The translations under genes were made by a program, and so were the position numbers. 64,000 bases of DNA from the NCBI RefSeq assembly GCF_947166415.1, contig NZ_CAMVEE010000004.1, positions 1 to 64,000 on the forward strand. Direction: 5' to 3'. The notes under the pieces were generated by a model. It was not told the origin of the DNA, did not search any database, and saw only the letters and a program-made list of their open reading frames with translations. Shown in pieces: positions 36,789-46,244 of the stretch. Every line of letters begins with the position of its first letter. Position 1 is the stretch's first letter. The stretch is from an uncultured Methanobrevibacter sp. Its GTDB lineage: Archaea > Methanobacteriota > Methanobacteria > Methanobacteriales > Methanobacteriaceae.

Positions 36789-38026
36789 CTTTCGAATTTT
36801 TCAAGTGTTTTAAGTGATTTTGTTGCATCCACTCCAATTTTTGTTGTGGTACCGTCACTTTCGGCAACAGGATCCAATGAAGATCCACGAACATTAGGAA
36901 CAATCATGATGTCGCGGTCACCTTTTACACGTGTGGATATTGCGTATTCGACATCTTCAGCATCAAACACATTGACGTCGGTATCAACCACTACGCAGTG
37001 TTTAAGTGAAGGGTGAGCTGACAGTGCTGCCATAATTGCGTTCTTTCCGTCACCTTCGGTTTGCTTGTTGATTGACACGACCGCATGCAACCAGCAACAG
37101 CCTCCTTCAGTCAAGACAACATTTTCAACTGTAGGAACTGCATTTTTAACTGCTTTGAATATTCTAGGTTCCTGTGGAAGACCTTGCAATAATTTATGTT
37201 CAAATCCTGCAGGAATGATTGCATGGTAGCAAGGATTGTCCTTTTTAATATGCATTTTTTCCAAATTGATTATTGGCTGGTCACGGATGATGTCATAAGT
37301 GTCAGTTAAATCCACGAAAGGACCTTCAGCTACTGTTTCTGTCACTGAAATCTTTCCTTCCAGGATGATGTCGGCTTGAGGAACTTCCAAGTCACCACAT
37401 TTAATCAGTTCTAATTCACCATCCTTGAATGTGTTTGCAACATCCATTTCATTGTAGTCGATTGGAATTGAAGTGGTACTTGCAAGAAGAATTGCAGGAT
37501 CCATTCCGATAGCTATTGCAATATCCAAATCCTCACCCGCTTTTTGAGCATTTTGGAAGTAGGTGTATAGATTTCTTGGAACAATTCTGATAACAAGTCT
37601 CTTATTGTCCAAAACCATCATTCTGTGAATGGAGGCATTCTGAATTCCGGTTTCAGGGTCACGTGCAAACACAACGCCTGCGGTAATGTATGCTCCACCA
37701 TCCCTTTTGTAATGTGTCAGGATAGGAATCTTATCCAGGTCAATGTCCAATGTATCATATTCACTGAAATCAGTAAACTTATCGACCTTTTGAGGATTTT
37801 CCATAGCATGGATGATTTTTTCGGTAATTTCGGAAACTTCGCAATTGATGGATTTAGCTATCTTATCTCTTGTATTGCAGATTCCGGAAATTACTGGCAT
37901 GTCAAAGCCTTTCACGTTTTTAATAATGACTGTGTCTTTAGGATATTGCCTTAAGACTTTAGCTACTTCAAATTCGCTGGATAATTCTTCAGTAATTTCA
38001 ATAATGTTTTTGTCGTTAAGGTTCAT
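36770..38026 (-). CDS. UbiD family decarboxylase
   Basis: A 418-aa UbiD-type decarboxylase requiring prenylated FMN. Diagnostic regions are the substrate/cofactor stretch [27 protein letters not shown] (with acid residues of the E-R-D network), [15 protein letters not shown] and [18 protein letters not shown]. In archaea the single UbiD paralogue is often anhydromevalonate phosphate decarboxylase of the modified mevalonate pathway; this is a plausible role but not provable here. It is 7 nt downstream of purE, so they are co-transcribed. Confidence 0.87.
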   Translation of the reverse strand: MNLNDKNIIEITEELSSEFEVAKVLRQYPKDTVIIKNVKGFDMPVISGICNTRDKIAKSINCEVSEITEKIIHAMENPQKVDKFTDFSEYDTLDIDLDKIPILTHYKRDGGAYITAGVVFARDPETGIQNASIHRMMVLDNKRLVIRIVPRNLYTYFQNAQKAGEDLDIAIAIGMDPAILLASTTSIPIDYNEMDVANTFKDGELELIKCGDLEVPQADIILEGKISVTETVAEGPFVDLTDTYDIIRDQPIINLEKMHIKKDNPCYHAIIPAGFEHKLLQGLPQEPRIFKAVKNAVPTVENVVLTEGGCCWLHAVVSINKQTEGDGKNAIMAALSAHPSLKHCVVVDTDVNVFDAEDVEYAISTRVKGDRDIMIVPNVRGSSLDPVAESDGTTTKIGVDATKSLKTLEKFERVSFGE

Positions 38027-38033
38027 GTTATCA

Positions 38034-39059
38034 CTATAAATTAATTTTTTTATCTTTCAACTTTTCAAGGACGTTTACAATGTCAGGGTCTCTAATGGAA
38101 AGAATTTCGCCCGCAAGAACCGCAGCATTTTTACCGTTGTTAATTCCAACGGTTGCAACAGGCACTCCCGGAGGCATACTGACAGTGGTAAGCATATAAT
38201 TGTCACCGTTTTCATTAGAACATGGAACTCCAATCACAGGCCTGTCTGTAAGACCTACGATTCCACCTGTGACTTGAGATGAGTTTGAACTGATTCCAAT
38301 GAATATTTTTGCGTTTTTCATTGAATTTACATAATTTCTGAATTTTTTTGTGGATCTGATTGGGCAAACAACCTTTGTATCGTGGCTGATTTTAAGCCTG
38401 TCCAGGATTACTGCAACCTTTTTGGCTGTCGCTACATCATTTTGCCTTCCGACAATGATTGAAACTTCAGCATTTTCATTCTTACAGCATTTCTCTTCAG
38501 ATTCCTCATCTTCAAACTCGTTAACTTCAAGATTTTTTACTCTTAGGAATTCCTTGTCGAGGAAAGGTCTGTCGATTTGCTGGACAATCTCCTCATTGCT
38601 GTTTTTGACTTTTTCAGCATATTCCTTTCTTAAGCCAATTACCTTTTGGCGTATCTCCTCATCATGAATCCCAAGGAATTGGGCGGCCAATATTGCTGCA
38701 TTGTCTCCCCTGTCTATTCCAACAGTTGCAATAGGGGAAGGATAAGGCATTTGAACGATGGATTCCAATGCATCTATACCGTTAGTTTTAACATCAACCG
38801 GAACGCCTATCACTGGTCTTGGGGTGTATGCCGCAATTGCACCTGGAAGGTGCGCAGCCAATCCTGCAATTCCAATAAATACTTCGATTCCGGCATCAGA
38901 ACCCTGTCTAACTATTTCACGAATGAGATTTGGAGTTCTGTGGGCTGATGCAATCTTTAAACTGTATGGTATTTCCAGCTTATCGAGGATATCCATACTT
39001 TTTTCTGCAATAGCAATGTCTGATCCACTTCCAAGAATAATCATTATTTTTGGTGTCAT
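38034..39059 (-). CDS. purE: PurE, tandem-domain N5-CAIR mutase/AIR carboxylase
   Basis: A 341-aa protein with two PurE domains. Domain 1 (1-150) has GSGSD (10-14), the catalytic SAHRTP with His40 and GLAAHLPG. After a charged Cys-containing linker (about 155-198), domain 2 has GRQND in place of GSxSD and CPIRST in place of SAHRTP (Ile234 at the His position), though [14 protein letters not shown] remains. The second domain is therefore probably non-catalytic and structural or regulatory. It acts in purine biosynthesis (AIR to CAIR). It leads the operon with ubiD. Confidence 0.93.
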   Translation of the reverse strand: MTPKIMIILGSGSDIAIAEKSMDILDKLEIPYSLKIASAHRTPNLIREIVRQGSDAGIEVFIGIAGLAAHLPGAIAAYTPRPVIGVPVDVKTNGIDALESIVQMPYPSPIATVGIDRGDNAAILAAQFLGIHDEEIRQKVIGLRKEYAEKVKNSNEEIVQQIDRPFLDKEFLRVKNLEVNEFEDEESEEKCCKNENAEVSIIVGRQNDVATAKKVAVILDRLKISHDTKVVCPIRSTKKFRNYVNSMKNAKIFIGISSNSSQVTGGIVGLTDRPVIGVPCSNENGDNYMLTTVSMPPGVPVATVGINNGKNAAVLAGEILSIRDPDIVNVLEKLKDKKINL

Positions 39060-39260
39060 TAAAAAATCCCTTCTAAATACATATTAATATTATACTATTT
39101 ATTTTCGTGATATAAAAATTTAAATTTTTTTATTATTGTAGAAAATTGGGGTAGTTTTATCAAATCCATGTTGGGGTCTTTTTTACATAAAAATACTATA
39201 ATATTTATACTACTTAAAAGACAAAAATACAAATAATTAAAATGTTATGGTGAATTGATA

Positions 39261-40958
39261 GTGTATTGGTTTTTCGTAATAATCGTGTTTTTACTCGCAG
39301 GAATAAAAACTGGAAAGCCTAAAAAATACCAGAAGGTTTCAGTGATTATTCCGGCATACAATGAGGAAGACACTGTTGCAAAGGTAATTGAAGTAATTAA
39401 GAAGGTTTCGTTTGTAGACGAGGTCATCGTCGTTAATGACGGATCAAGTGACAATACTGAGTCCGAAGCTTTAAAGGCCGGAGCGATAGTAATCAATCAT
39501 GAAACCAATAAGGGTAAGGGTGAAGCATTGTATACAGGATATATGAATGCGGAATGCGATATTATTGCATTTATTGATGCTGACATTTACAATCTAACTT
39601 CCAAAAAAGTGGAAGCGATGATTAAGCCTATTTTACTTGGAAAGGCCGATATCACCAAAACAAAGTTTTCACGTGCAAGCGGACGGGTTACAGAACTTAC
39701 TGCAAAGCCGCTTCTTAACTTTTTCTTCCCTGAAATTTCATTCGAACAACCGTTGAGCGGTCAGTTTGCGGCACGTAAAGAGATTTTAAAGAGAATTAAT
39801 TTTGAAAAGGATTATGGTGTGGACGTCGGTATCGTCATCGATGCTGATGTTTTGGGAATTTCCATCCTGGAAGTCGACATTGGAGCAATCGAGCATGACA
39901 TGTCTCCGCTTTCCGATTTGAACATAATGGCTAATGAAGTTGTAAGGACAATCATCAACCGTGCCAACAAGTATGGAAGGGTAACAATGATTGATGACAT
40001 CGGTTATTATATCCGTATGGCAATAGTTGGATTGTCTTTAGTTATTCTCGGCCTGTTTACAATATTTTTCGTAAAGGCAGTTCCGTTGTTCATCGGTGTT
40101 TTGGTTTCCATCGTTGGAATAATTCTGGCCATTTACTATATGATTAAAGTCATTGTACAATCCATTGGAATGTTTAAAAAGACTCCTAAAGGGAACCTGG
40201 TGAAATCATTTGTCAAGATTCACTTTCCAATGATTATTTCAATTATCCTATTGTTATTGATGATTTCAACATTTATTGGAGCGGCCCATTATGAAAATGG
40301 GGTATTGTCAATCGAACCTAATTCAAGAAATTTAGTCATCTACGCGGATGACGCACACAGTGACAGGTCAATTTCAGTCAGGGGACCGTATACCGTAGAC
40401 GCCGCAATTGAAAACGAATCCGGCGAAATCAGAATGCCGAATGAGGCAATGATGACGTTGGGCCTTAAAGTAAACGACACTTTACGCATCGGCAGCGAAG
40501 TCTATCTGGTTAATGAAACCAGGCCTGGAGAGCCTGACATACTCAGATTGCCGATAGATGTTAAAAAGGAATTTGACGTTCAAAATGGTGATGTAATTCA
40601 AAACAGTCGTTTGAAGGATGTGTTTGAAGGATCAGTTGCAACACATCTCAACAACGATAATGAAAATGTGACATTTGCCGAAAAATTCACTATCACCTCA
40701 AGGTATAAGAATGCAACAACCTTTGAAATATTATCGAATGGTGTTTCAATGGCCAATTGCACAGGCATTCTAAAGGACAATACGTCATATAGCATCGCAG
40801 TTGATGACAGTACTGTAGAAACATTCACCTACTATTCTGGCATGGATAAGGTTTCCCTTGAAGGTTATGGTATCGAAATAGTATTTAAAAATGAGGAAGG
40901 AACTTCAACAAACAGGTTTGTACAGTCCAGCCAAGATTTCTTGAGTTTTTATTTCTGA
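39261..40958 (+). CDS. Membrane glycosyltransferase family 2 with extracytoplasmic C-terminal domain
   Basis: A 565-aa protein. A short N-terminal hydrophobic segment is followed by a GT2 domain (about 20-230) with VSVIIPAYNEED, VNDGSSDN and the DxD-type IDADIY. Two or more transmembrane helices follow (about 260-315, 325-350), then a roughly 210-residue extracytoplasmic, beta-rich domain of unknown family. The GT domain resembles dolichyl-phosphate glucose/mannose synthases and small-membrane-protein-associated GTs. GTG at 39261 is chosen because GGTGA lies 7 nt upstream; a TTG at 39255 is too close to it. It ends at a bidirectional terminator. Confidence 0.82.
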   Translation: MYWFFVIIVFLLAGIKTGKPKKYQKVSVIIPAYNEEDTVAKVIEVIKKVSFVDEVIVVNDGSSDNTESEALKAGAIVINHETNKGKGEALYTGYMNAECDIIAFIDADIYNLTSKKVEAMIKPILLGKADITKTKFSRASGRVTELTAKPLLNFFFPEISFEQPLSGQFAARKEILKRINFEKDYGVDVGIVIDADVLGISILEVDIGAIEHDMSPLSDLNIMANEVVRTIINRANKYGRVTMIDDIGYYIRMAIVGLSLVILGLFTIFFVKAVPLFIGVLVSIVGIILAIYYMIKVIVQSIGMFKKTPKGNLVKSFVKIHFPMIISIILLLLMISTFIGAAHYENGVLSIEPNSRNLVIYADDAHSDRSISVRGPYTVDAAIENESGEIRMPNEAMMTLGLKVNDTLRIGSEVYLVNETRPGEPDILRLPIDVKKEFDVQNGDVIQNSRLKDVFEGSVATHLNNDNENVTFAEKFTITSRYKNATTFEILSNGVSMANCTGILKDNTSYSIAVDDSTVETFTYYSGMDKVSLEGYGIEIVFKNEEGTSTNRFVQSSQDFLSFYF

Positions 40959-40973
40959 TTTAAAAAAAATAGT

Positions 40974-41008
40974 AAAAAATCTAAGAATTCATCTTAGATT
41001 ATTTTTTA
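40974..41008. terminator. Bidirectional terminator, GT2/mmp11
   Basis: AAAAAATCTAAG and CTTAGATTATTTTTT flank a 7-nt loop between convergent genes, with A/T runs giving U-tails on both strands. Confidence 0.65.
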
Positions 41009-41937
41009 TCGTATGCTTTCACTGCTTCTTCAACATCATCGTAAAGTCCAAGTGCAGCCAAAGCGCCTACTTTGCCTTGCTCACCAGTCACTGCAATCAA
41101 TGGAATGCCGAGTTCTTCTGCAGTAGCTTCAGCAGTTTCAACATCCATCATTCCGGATTTTGTAGCTATTGAGTATTCCCTTAATTTTTCAGGTATTTCA
41201 AGACCCTCTAAAATAGCTATTGCTGTTTTTTCAGATAAGGTGTCTCTTTTAAGGATTTCAATAACTCTATTAATCAAATCTTCTTTTTTGGATTCTTCGA
41301 CAGCGAAAGTAAGAGCAATTGATACGCAGTTTTGTGTTTTATGAGGATTATGTGGATATAATTGGACGATAATGTGGTCCAGATATTCATATCCTTCGCT
41401 TGCAAGCTCAACGCCCAGGTTGTGAGCCATAGTCCAGGTTGCTCCTGCGTCTTTGGTGTCTGTATCATCAACGCCAATGACTACCTTTTCAAGCTTAGGA
41501 GTTACAACTGTAGCCTTTCCGACTTTTGATCCTCCTCCTGTTTCGATAAGCTCAATGTATTTAACGCCTTTTCCCATTCCTCTACACATTCCAGCGCCAA
41601 CACCGGCACCTGCAAGTCCGGCATGTGTTACTTTGACTTCATCTCCGTCAATAACTATCTCATCGATTCCTGCCGCATTGAAACTGGCCTTCAAATCAAG
41701 AGGTGCACAGCCTACATGACATGAATAGACATGCTTGTTTCCGTCACGGTAGGCGGAATCAATCAGTTCTGAGTTATTTCTGTATTGGTTCAATAGCCAA
41801 TGGGACCCGGAGATGCATGGATGGTATTCGACAATTTCTACTTTGTCTCCATCCACCATAGTCAGCACTTTTTCATATGGTGCAATCCATGGGTCTGTAA
41901 ACTTTTCTTTTAATTCATCGGGTTTAAGAATTTCCAT
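40999..41937 (-). CDS. mmp11: Methanogenesis marker protein 11
   Basis: A 312-aa protein matching the methanogenesis-marker-11 family, restricted to methanogens. It has the segment VVIGVDDTDTKDAGATWTMA, shared with TiaS-like/DUF1743 domains, and a Gly-rich HAGLAGAGVGAGMCRGMGKG upstream. A conserved Cys pair (CHVGCAPLD) may bind metal. The function is unknown. It is the last gene of the operon leuC-leuD-leuB-microprotein-ribH-mmp11, 7 nt after ribH. Confidence 0.85.
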   Translation of the reverse strand: MEILKPDELKEKFTDPWIAPYEKVLTMVDGDKVEIVEYHPCISGSHWLLNQYRNNSELIDSAYRDGNKHVYSCHVGCAPLDLKASFNAAGIDEIVIDGDEVKVTHAGLAGAGVGAGMCRGMGKGVKYIELIETGGGSKVGKATVVTPKLEKVVIGVDDTDTKDAGATWTMAHNLGVELASEGYEYLDHIIVQLYPHNPHKTQNCVSIALTFAVEESKKEDLINRVIEILKRDTLSEKTAIAILEGLEIPEKLREYSIATKSGMMDVETAEATAEELGIPLIAVTGEQGKVGALAALGLYDDVEEAVKAYDKK

Positions 41938-41944
41938 CCAATCA

Positions 41945-42361
41945 CTAAATTTCTTTTAATCTGTCACACATTTTTATTGCAGCTTCAACAGCACTTTTTG
42001 CGTTTTTGACACGTCTGTGAGCATCTAATCTGGTCATTCCAGGACCGGTTATACCGAGAGCTACTGGAGTGTCATATTCCAATGCTAAGTCTGCAATTTT
42101 ACGGGAAGCATGCTGTGCCACGATTTGGTCGTGGTCAGTTGCGCCTTCAATTACAGCACCTAAAGTGATGATTGCGTCGTATTCTCCTTTTTGCAATAAT
42201 TTTTTTATTACAAGAGGCATATCGAATACGCCAGGAACGGCAACCACTTTAGTAATTTCACAGTCTCTATTTTTAGCTTCTGCTGTAGCTAATTCCAACA
42301 TCATTTGTGTTATATCATAATTAAATTCAGCAACTACTGCTGCTATTTCATATTTCACCAT
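41945..42361 (-). CDS. ribH: 6,7-dimethyl-8-ribityllumazine synthase
   Basis: A 138-aa lumazine synthase condensing the RibB product with the pyrimidine intermediate, the penultimate step to riboflavin. It has AEFNYDITQMM at the N-terminus, VPGVFDMPL, LGAVIEGATDHDQIV and the conserved His of DHDQIVAQH. It is distant from ribB and ribK, and no FMN riboswitch precedes it. Instead it sits in the leucine/marker operon. A GAGG ribosome-binding site precedes the ATG. Confidence 0.96.
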   Translation of the reverse strand: MVKYEIAAVVAEFNYDITQMMLELATAEAKNRDCEITKVVAVPGVFDMPLVIKKLLQKGEYDAIITLGAVIEGATDHDQIVAQHASRKIADLALEYDTPVALGITGPGMTRLDAHRRVKNAKSAVEAAIKMCDRLKEI

Positions 42362-42385
42362 TTTTTTAACCTCTTTATTTTGTTT

Positions 42386-42508
42386 TTATGCGCTGCTTTG
42401 GAAAATTAAAAGTAAAAAACCTGCTACCCCGCTCAATACCATAATGAATATGATAAAAAGTGCAGCCAATTGCATATTTGTTAATTTTTTGAATCTTTTT
42501 AAATCCAT
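42386..42508 (-). CDS. 40-residue single-span membrane microprotein
   Basis: A small ORF with a GGAG ribosome-binding site 7 nt before its ATG lies in the 165-bp space between leuB and ribH on the operon strand. It encodes a basic start (MDLKRFKKLTNMQ), one hydrophobic helix (about 14-36) and a short polar tail. The arrangement (18 nt after leuB, 24 nt before ribH) and the clean topology support a real gene. The function is unknown; it may be an anchor or regulator peptide. Confidence 0.65.
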   Translation of the reverse strand: MDLKRFKKLTNMQLAALFIIFIMVLSGVAGFLLLIFQSSA

Positions 42509-42526
42509 GTTCAATCTCCATTTAGT

Positions 42527-43534
42527 CTATAAATTATTCTTAATAGCTTCAGTTACTTCCATGGTACTTGCAGAACCGCCCAAGTCTTTGGTTAAGGTTT
42601 TGGCTTCCTCAAGCACCTTTAGGATCGCGGCATCAAATTTATCGGCCGCTTCGTTTTCTCCAATGTATCTAAGCATCATGATTGCTGAAAGCATCATCGC
42701 TATCGGATTTGCTATACCTTGACCAGCAATATCCGGCGCTGAGCCATGAACAGATTCAAACAGTGCCGCGTTTTCTCCAATGTTTGCGGAAGGTATTAAT
42801 CCAAGTCCTCCAACGAGTCCTGCGCCTTCATCGGATAGGATGTCTCCGAAAAGATTTGTGGTGACAATCACTTCAAAGGTTTGTGGCTGTGTGATGAGAT
42901 ACATTGCTGTTGCATCGACATAATAGTCTTCTGTGTCGATTTCAGGGTATCTTTCAGCCACTTCATAGAAAATCTCTTTGAAGAGCCCGTCACTTTTCTT
43001 CAATACATTTGCCTTGTGAACGGCAGTAACTTTGCCTTTGTTATTTTCTTTAGCGTAATTAAAAGCATAATCGATAATACGTTCTTCAGCTTCTCTTGTG
43101 ATAATGCGTTTGGCTATTGCTCCATCGTCAGTCATTTTTTCCTGGTCTGCAATATAGAGTCCTTCAGTATTTTCACGCACAATCATGAAGTCAATATTTT
43201 CAAATAATGCATTAGTATTAGGATATGATTTGACCGGCCTTAGATTTGCAAACATCTTCATTTCTTGGCGTATCTTAACTATAACGTCTGCCGCGGTTTC
43301 GCCGGCAGCCCCAAATAAACAGGCGTCTGCATTTTTAATGATTTCCAATGTTTCTTTAGGCAGTGCAGTTCCTGTCTTTTCAAGGCATTCGTCACCTGCA
43401 TCACCGTAAACATAATCAAATTCAATATCTAACTCATTTAATACAGATATTGCTGCCTGCATTACTTCCTTTCCTATTCCATCGCCTGGAACGACAGCAA
43501 TCTGATATTTATCTTTTGTTTTTGAGGTACTCAA
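42527..43534 (-). CDS. leuB: 3-isopropylmalate dehydrogenase (or homoisocitrate paralogue)
   Basis: A 335-aa decarboxylating dehydrogenase of the isocitrate/isopropylmalate family with VVPGDGIGKEV, NLRPVKSYP, the substrate loop IVRENTEGLYI, ATAMYLI (YVDATAMYL) and FESVHGSAPDI. Clustering with leuC and leuD favours the leucine pathway, though methanogen paralogue AksF (coenzyme B synthesis) is very similar and dual use is possible. The start is TTG at 43534 with GGTGG just upstream, overlapping the end of leuD by 26 nt. Confidence 0.9.
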   Translation of the reverse strand: MSTSKTKDKYQIAVVPGDGIGKEVMQAAISVLNELDIEFDYVYGDAGDECLEKTGTALPKETLEIIKNADACLFGAAGETAADVIVKIRQEMKMFANLRPVKSYPNTNALFENIDFMIVRENTEGLYIADQEKMTDDGAIAKRIITREAEERIIDYAFNYAKENNKGKVTAVHKANVLKKSDGLFKEIFYEVAERYPEIDTEDYYVDATAMYLITQPQTFEVIVTTNLFGDILSDEGAGLVGGLGLIPSANIGENAALFESVHGSAPDIAGQGIANPIAMMLSAIMMLRYIGENEAADKFDAAILKVLEEAKTLTKDLGGSASTMEVTEAIKNNL

Positions 43535-43988
43535 TTAACCCACCTTGCTCTAGTATTTCTAACATGAATGGAGGCAATTTTTTAAATGTTACTTTTTCTC
43601 CATTTGCTGTAGTTATGCATCCGTTTTCCATATCCACTTCGATTTCATCGCCGTTTTCTACAAGTTCACTGATTCCTGGAGCTTCCAGTAGGGGAACCCC
43701 CACGTTTGTCGCATTCCTGTAGAATATCCTTGCAAAGGATTCGGCTATAACGCATGAGACTCCTGCACCTTTGATTGAAATAGGTGCGTGCTCCCTTGAA
43801 GATCCGCAGCCAAAGTTGGTTCCGGCAACAATGAAATCTCCATCTTTGCATTTTTCGCTGAATTCATCATCCAAACCTTCCATGCAGTGTTTGGACAATG
43901 TCTCTTCATCAGTATAAATCAAGTATCTTCCGGGAAGGATAATGTCTGTATCAATATCGTTTCCAAATTTCCATGCGGTTCCTTTCAT
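43509..43988 (-). CDS. leuD: 3-isopropylmalate dehydratase small subunit
   Basis: A 159-aa small subunit with [31 protein letters not shown] (substrate phosphate/serine loop) and [16 protein letters not shown]. The specificity loop after GRYL reads IYTDEE, closer as I recall to the isopropylmalate type than to the YLRT loop reported for homoaconitase. Its ATG overlaps the leuC stop. It pairs with LeuC to isomerise isopropylmalate. Confidence 0.92.
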   Translation of the reverse strand: MKGTAWKFGNDIDTDIILPGRYLIYTDEETLSKHCMEGLDDEFSEKCKDGDFIVAGTNFGCGSSREHAPISIKGAGVSCVIAESFARIFYRNATNVGVPLLEAPGISELVENGDEIEVDMENGCITTANGEKVTFKKLPPFMLEILEQGGLIEYLKNKR

Positions 43989-45238
43989 TATAATCCCTCC
44001 GGCTCTACAATTCTTCCTTTTATTGCTGAAGCGGCAGCTACAGTAGCGGAAGATAAATAAACTTTTCCGTCAGGGCTTCCCTGTCTTCCCTTAAAGTTCC
44101 TGTTGGATGTGGAAAGACTTACCTCATCAGGACCGATAATTCCGGTATGGCCACCTAGACATGGGCCACAGCATGGAGCGGATACAAGTGCTCCGGCTTC
44201 AACGAATATCTTTATTAGCCCTTCATCCAGTGCCTTAGAGTAAACTTCTCTTGATGCCGGAATGACCAGCATTCTTGTGCCGTTAGCTATTTTATTTCCT
44301 TTCAGTATCTTTGCGGCATCCCTTAAATCGCTAAGCCTACCGTTGGTGCATGAACCCAAAAATACTTGGTCGATTTCCTGGTCGACTTCGCTTACAGCCT
44401 TTACGTTGTCAACGTGATGAGGACAGGCAACCTGCGGTTCCAAGTCGCTTACATCAATATCAATTATATTAAGAGATGGGGAATCCAAATCAGTTTTAAA
44501 TACTTTATATGGTTTGCTGGAGCGTTTTTCAACATACTCGATTGTCTTTTTATCGGGTTCCACCAAACCGGTTTTTCCACCCATTTCAATAGCCATATTG
44601 GTTAAAACCATCCTGTCTGAAACTGTCATTTTTGAAACGGTCTCGCCTGCAAATTCACATGCCTTGTAAGTAGAGCCGTCAGCACCCACTTGACCGATGA
44701 TGTTGAGGATAACGTCTTTTGCATACACATTTTCCTTTAATTCACCTGTAATGTTGAATCTGTTTGTTTCAGGTACCTTAAACCATAGGTTGCCCTCTGC
44801 AAACACCATTGCCATATCGGTCGAACCGATACCGGTTGAAAATGCACCCAATGCTCCATGGGTACAGGTGTGAGAGTCCGCACCGACAATAACTTCACCC
44901 GGAACGACATGTCCCTTTTCCGGAAGAATCTGGTGGCATACTCCTGCATTAACGTCATAGAAATGCTTGATTTTCTGCTCTTTTACGAAGTTTCTCATTA
45001 TAATATGGTTATTAGCGGAGTCAATTGAATCTGCCGGGACCTGATGGTCAAATGGAATGACGATTTTTGAAGAATCCCAAACCTTTTCAGCACCTATTTT
45101 TTCAAAAGATTCCACTGAAAGAGGTCCAGTTAAATCGTGTGTCATTGCTACATCAATATTGGCTATTACGATATCTCCGGCTTCAACCGTATCGTTTCCA
45201 GATGCTCTAGCTAATATTTTTTCAGACATTGTTGGCAT
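43988..45238 (-). CDS. leuC: 3-isopropylmalate dehydratase large subunit
   Basis: A 416-aa aconitase-family large subunit binding a 4Fe-4S cluster, with ligands in [11 protein letters not shown] and in PCCGPCLGG (CxxC). [18 protein letters not shown] forms part of the substrate site. It heads a minus-strand operon of leuC, leuD, leuB, a microprotein, ribH and mmp11. A TATA box (complement of 45282-45289) and an AAGAGG ribosome-binding site precede it. Confidence 0.95.
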   Translation of the reverse strand: MPTMSEKILARASGNDTVEAGDIVIANIDVAMTHDLTGPLSVESFEKIGAEKVWDSSKIVIPFDHQVPADSIDSANNHIIMRNFVKEQKIKHFYDVNAGVCHQILPEKGHVVPGEVIVGADSHTCTHGALGAFSTGIGSTDMAMVFAEGNLWFKVPETNRFNITGELKENVYAKDVILNIIGQVGADGSTYKACEFAGETVSKMTVSDRMVLTNMAIEMGGKTGLVEPDKKTIEYVEKRSSKPYKVFKTDLDSPSLNIIDIDVSDLEPQVACPHHVDNVKAVSEVDQEIDQVFLGSCTNGRLSDLRDAAKILKGNKIANGTRMLVIPASREVYSKALDEGLIKIFVEAGALVSAPCCGPCLGGHTGIIGPDEVSLSTSNRNFKGRQGSPDGKVYLSSATVAAASAIKGRIVEPEGL

Positions 45239-45281
45239 ATTTTTAACCTCTTAATTACGATAAATATTTTGTATTATAAAA

Positions 45282-45289
45282 TATATAAA
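45282..45289 (-). promoter_or_regulatory. TATA box of the leuC operon
   Basis: TTTATATA on the minus strand, about 45 nt before the leuC ATG, predicts a short leader of roughly 20 nt. Confidence 0.55.
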
Positions 45290-45367
45290 GGCTTTTTTAT
45301 TTTCTAAAAATAGTATTAATTAAAAAATTATTTCGAAAAGTAAAAGTTAAGTTTTGAATTCTGGATG

Positions 45368-46243
45368 TCACTTATTTTTCCTTTTTCCCATGTTCATTGC
45401 CTGCCTTATTATTAGGATTGCGAATATTATTCCGATTCCCCAGACGATTGTTTTTCTAATTATTCCTTCAGGAGTTAAGTTGAGATGTATCGGAGGAAAC
45501 ATTGCACTTCCCATAAATAAAAATGAAATCAAAAGATAAACCGCTCCCGTTAGCGCATTGTATAGAATAAACCCTTCTTTTTTCCTAATCTCAATAGAAA
45601 CAATCCCATTAATCCGATTTGGAATGATGAAAATTACCTGGAATAAAACAGTAACGATAAATAATAATGCCGCACCATTAAAATTGACATTAAAAAGATT
45701 ATACACATTATAAAAGCCCAACAAACCCACCAGTATCGAAAACGTATGGCAAATAGGATGATAACCAAAAACAACCTCCCCGCCAAGATAACAACTGGAA
45801 TCATTAAAAACACCAGTCCTAAAACAAGCAGAAATGAAGGGAATAACAAATGCCAATGACAGCAAGGAGCCTAATAGCAGCTTATTGAAGAAATTTGCTA
45901 AAAAGAGGATTACACACACAATGCCCGGATAAATAAACGAAACAAAATTGAGGGATCTCTGATAAGTATAACCGAATCTGACTTGTGAAAAACGACCATA
46001 TTTCTCATTAAGCTTATCTACAAAAATAAAAGAGTAAGCAATTGGAAGCACAATAACCAAAAAAACTATTAACATTTCCAAAATCAACAGGTCTTTTGAA
46101 TTTAAATAATCAAATACCAATAATAAACCAGGCACTCCGATAATTATGCCAAGCAATATAACTCTCTGTTTGATAGACAATGTAGATCCATCGGTAAAAA
46201 TATATTTTGAAAAAAACTCGCTAATTTTCATATTTTTCAACAA
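45368..46243 (-). CDS. Multi-pass membrane protein, paralogue pair member 1
   Basis: A 291-aa protein with seven or so predicted transmembrane helices. It is clearly paralogous to the adjacent gene upstream: both share VFNDSSCY, LVGLLGFYNVYNL (SLIVGLFGFYNVYNL in the other), VNFN and KKEGFILYNAL. Motif-level similarity runs along the full length. I do not recognise the family. The start is 1 nt after the partner's stop, so the two are likely subunits or diverged duplicates. No catalytic residues are obvious. The region begins the accessory envelope stretch. Confidence 0.7.
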   Translation of the reverse strand: MLKNMKISEFFSKYIFTDGSTLSIKQRVILLGIIIGVPGLLLVFDYLNSKDLLILEMLIVFLVIVLPIAYSFIFVDKLNEKYGRFSQVRFGYTYQRSLNFVSFIYPGIVCVILFLANFFNKLLLGSLLSLAFVIPFISACFRTGVFNDSSCYLGGEVVFGYHPICHTFSILVGLLGFYNVYNLFNVNFNGAALLFIVTVLFQVIFIIPNRINGIVSIEIRKKEGFILYNALTGAVYLLISFLFMGSAMFPPIHLNLTPEGIIRKTIVWGIGIIFAILIIRQAMNMGKRKNK

Positions 46244-46244
46244 C

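Noticed and set aside
36799-36810. TTTCAAGTGTTT inside ubiD, similar to an ORB variant
   Set aside because: It matches a variant, not the core, and lies in coding sequence, so chance is likely.
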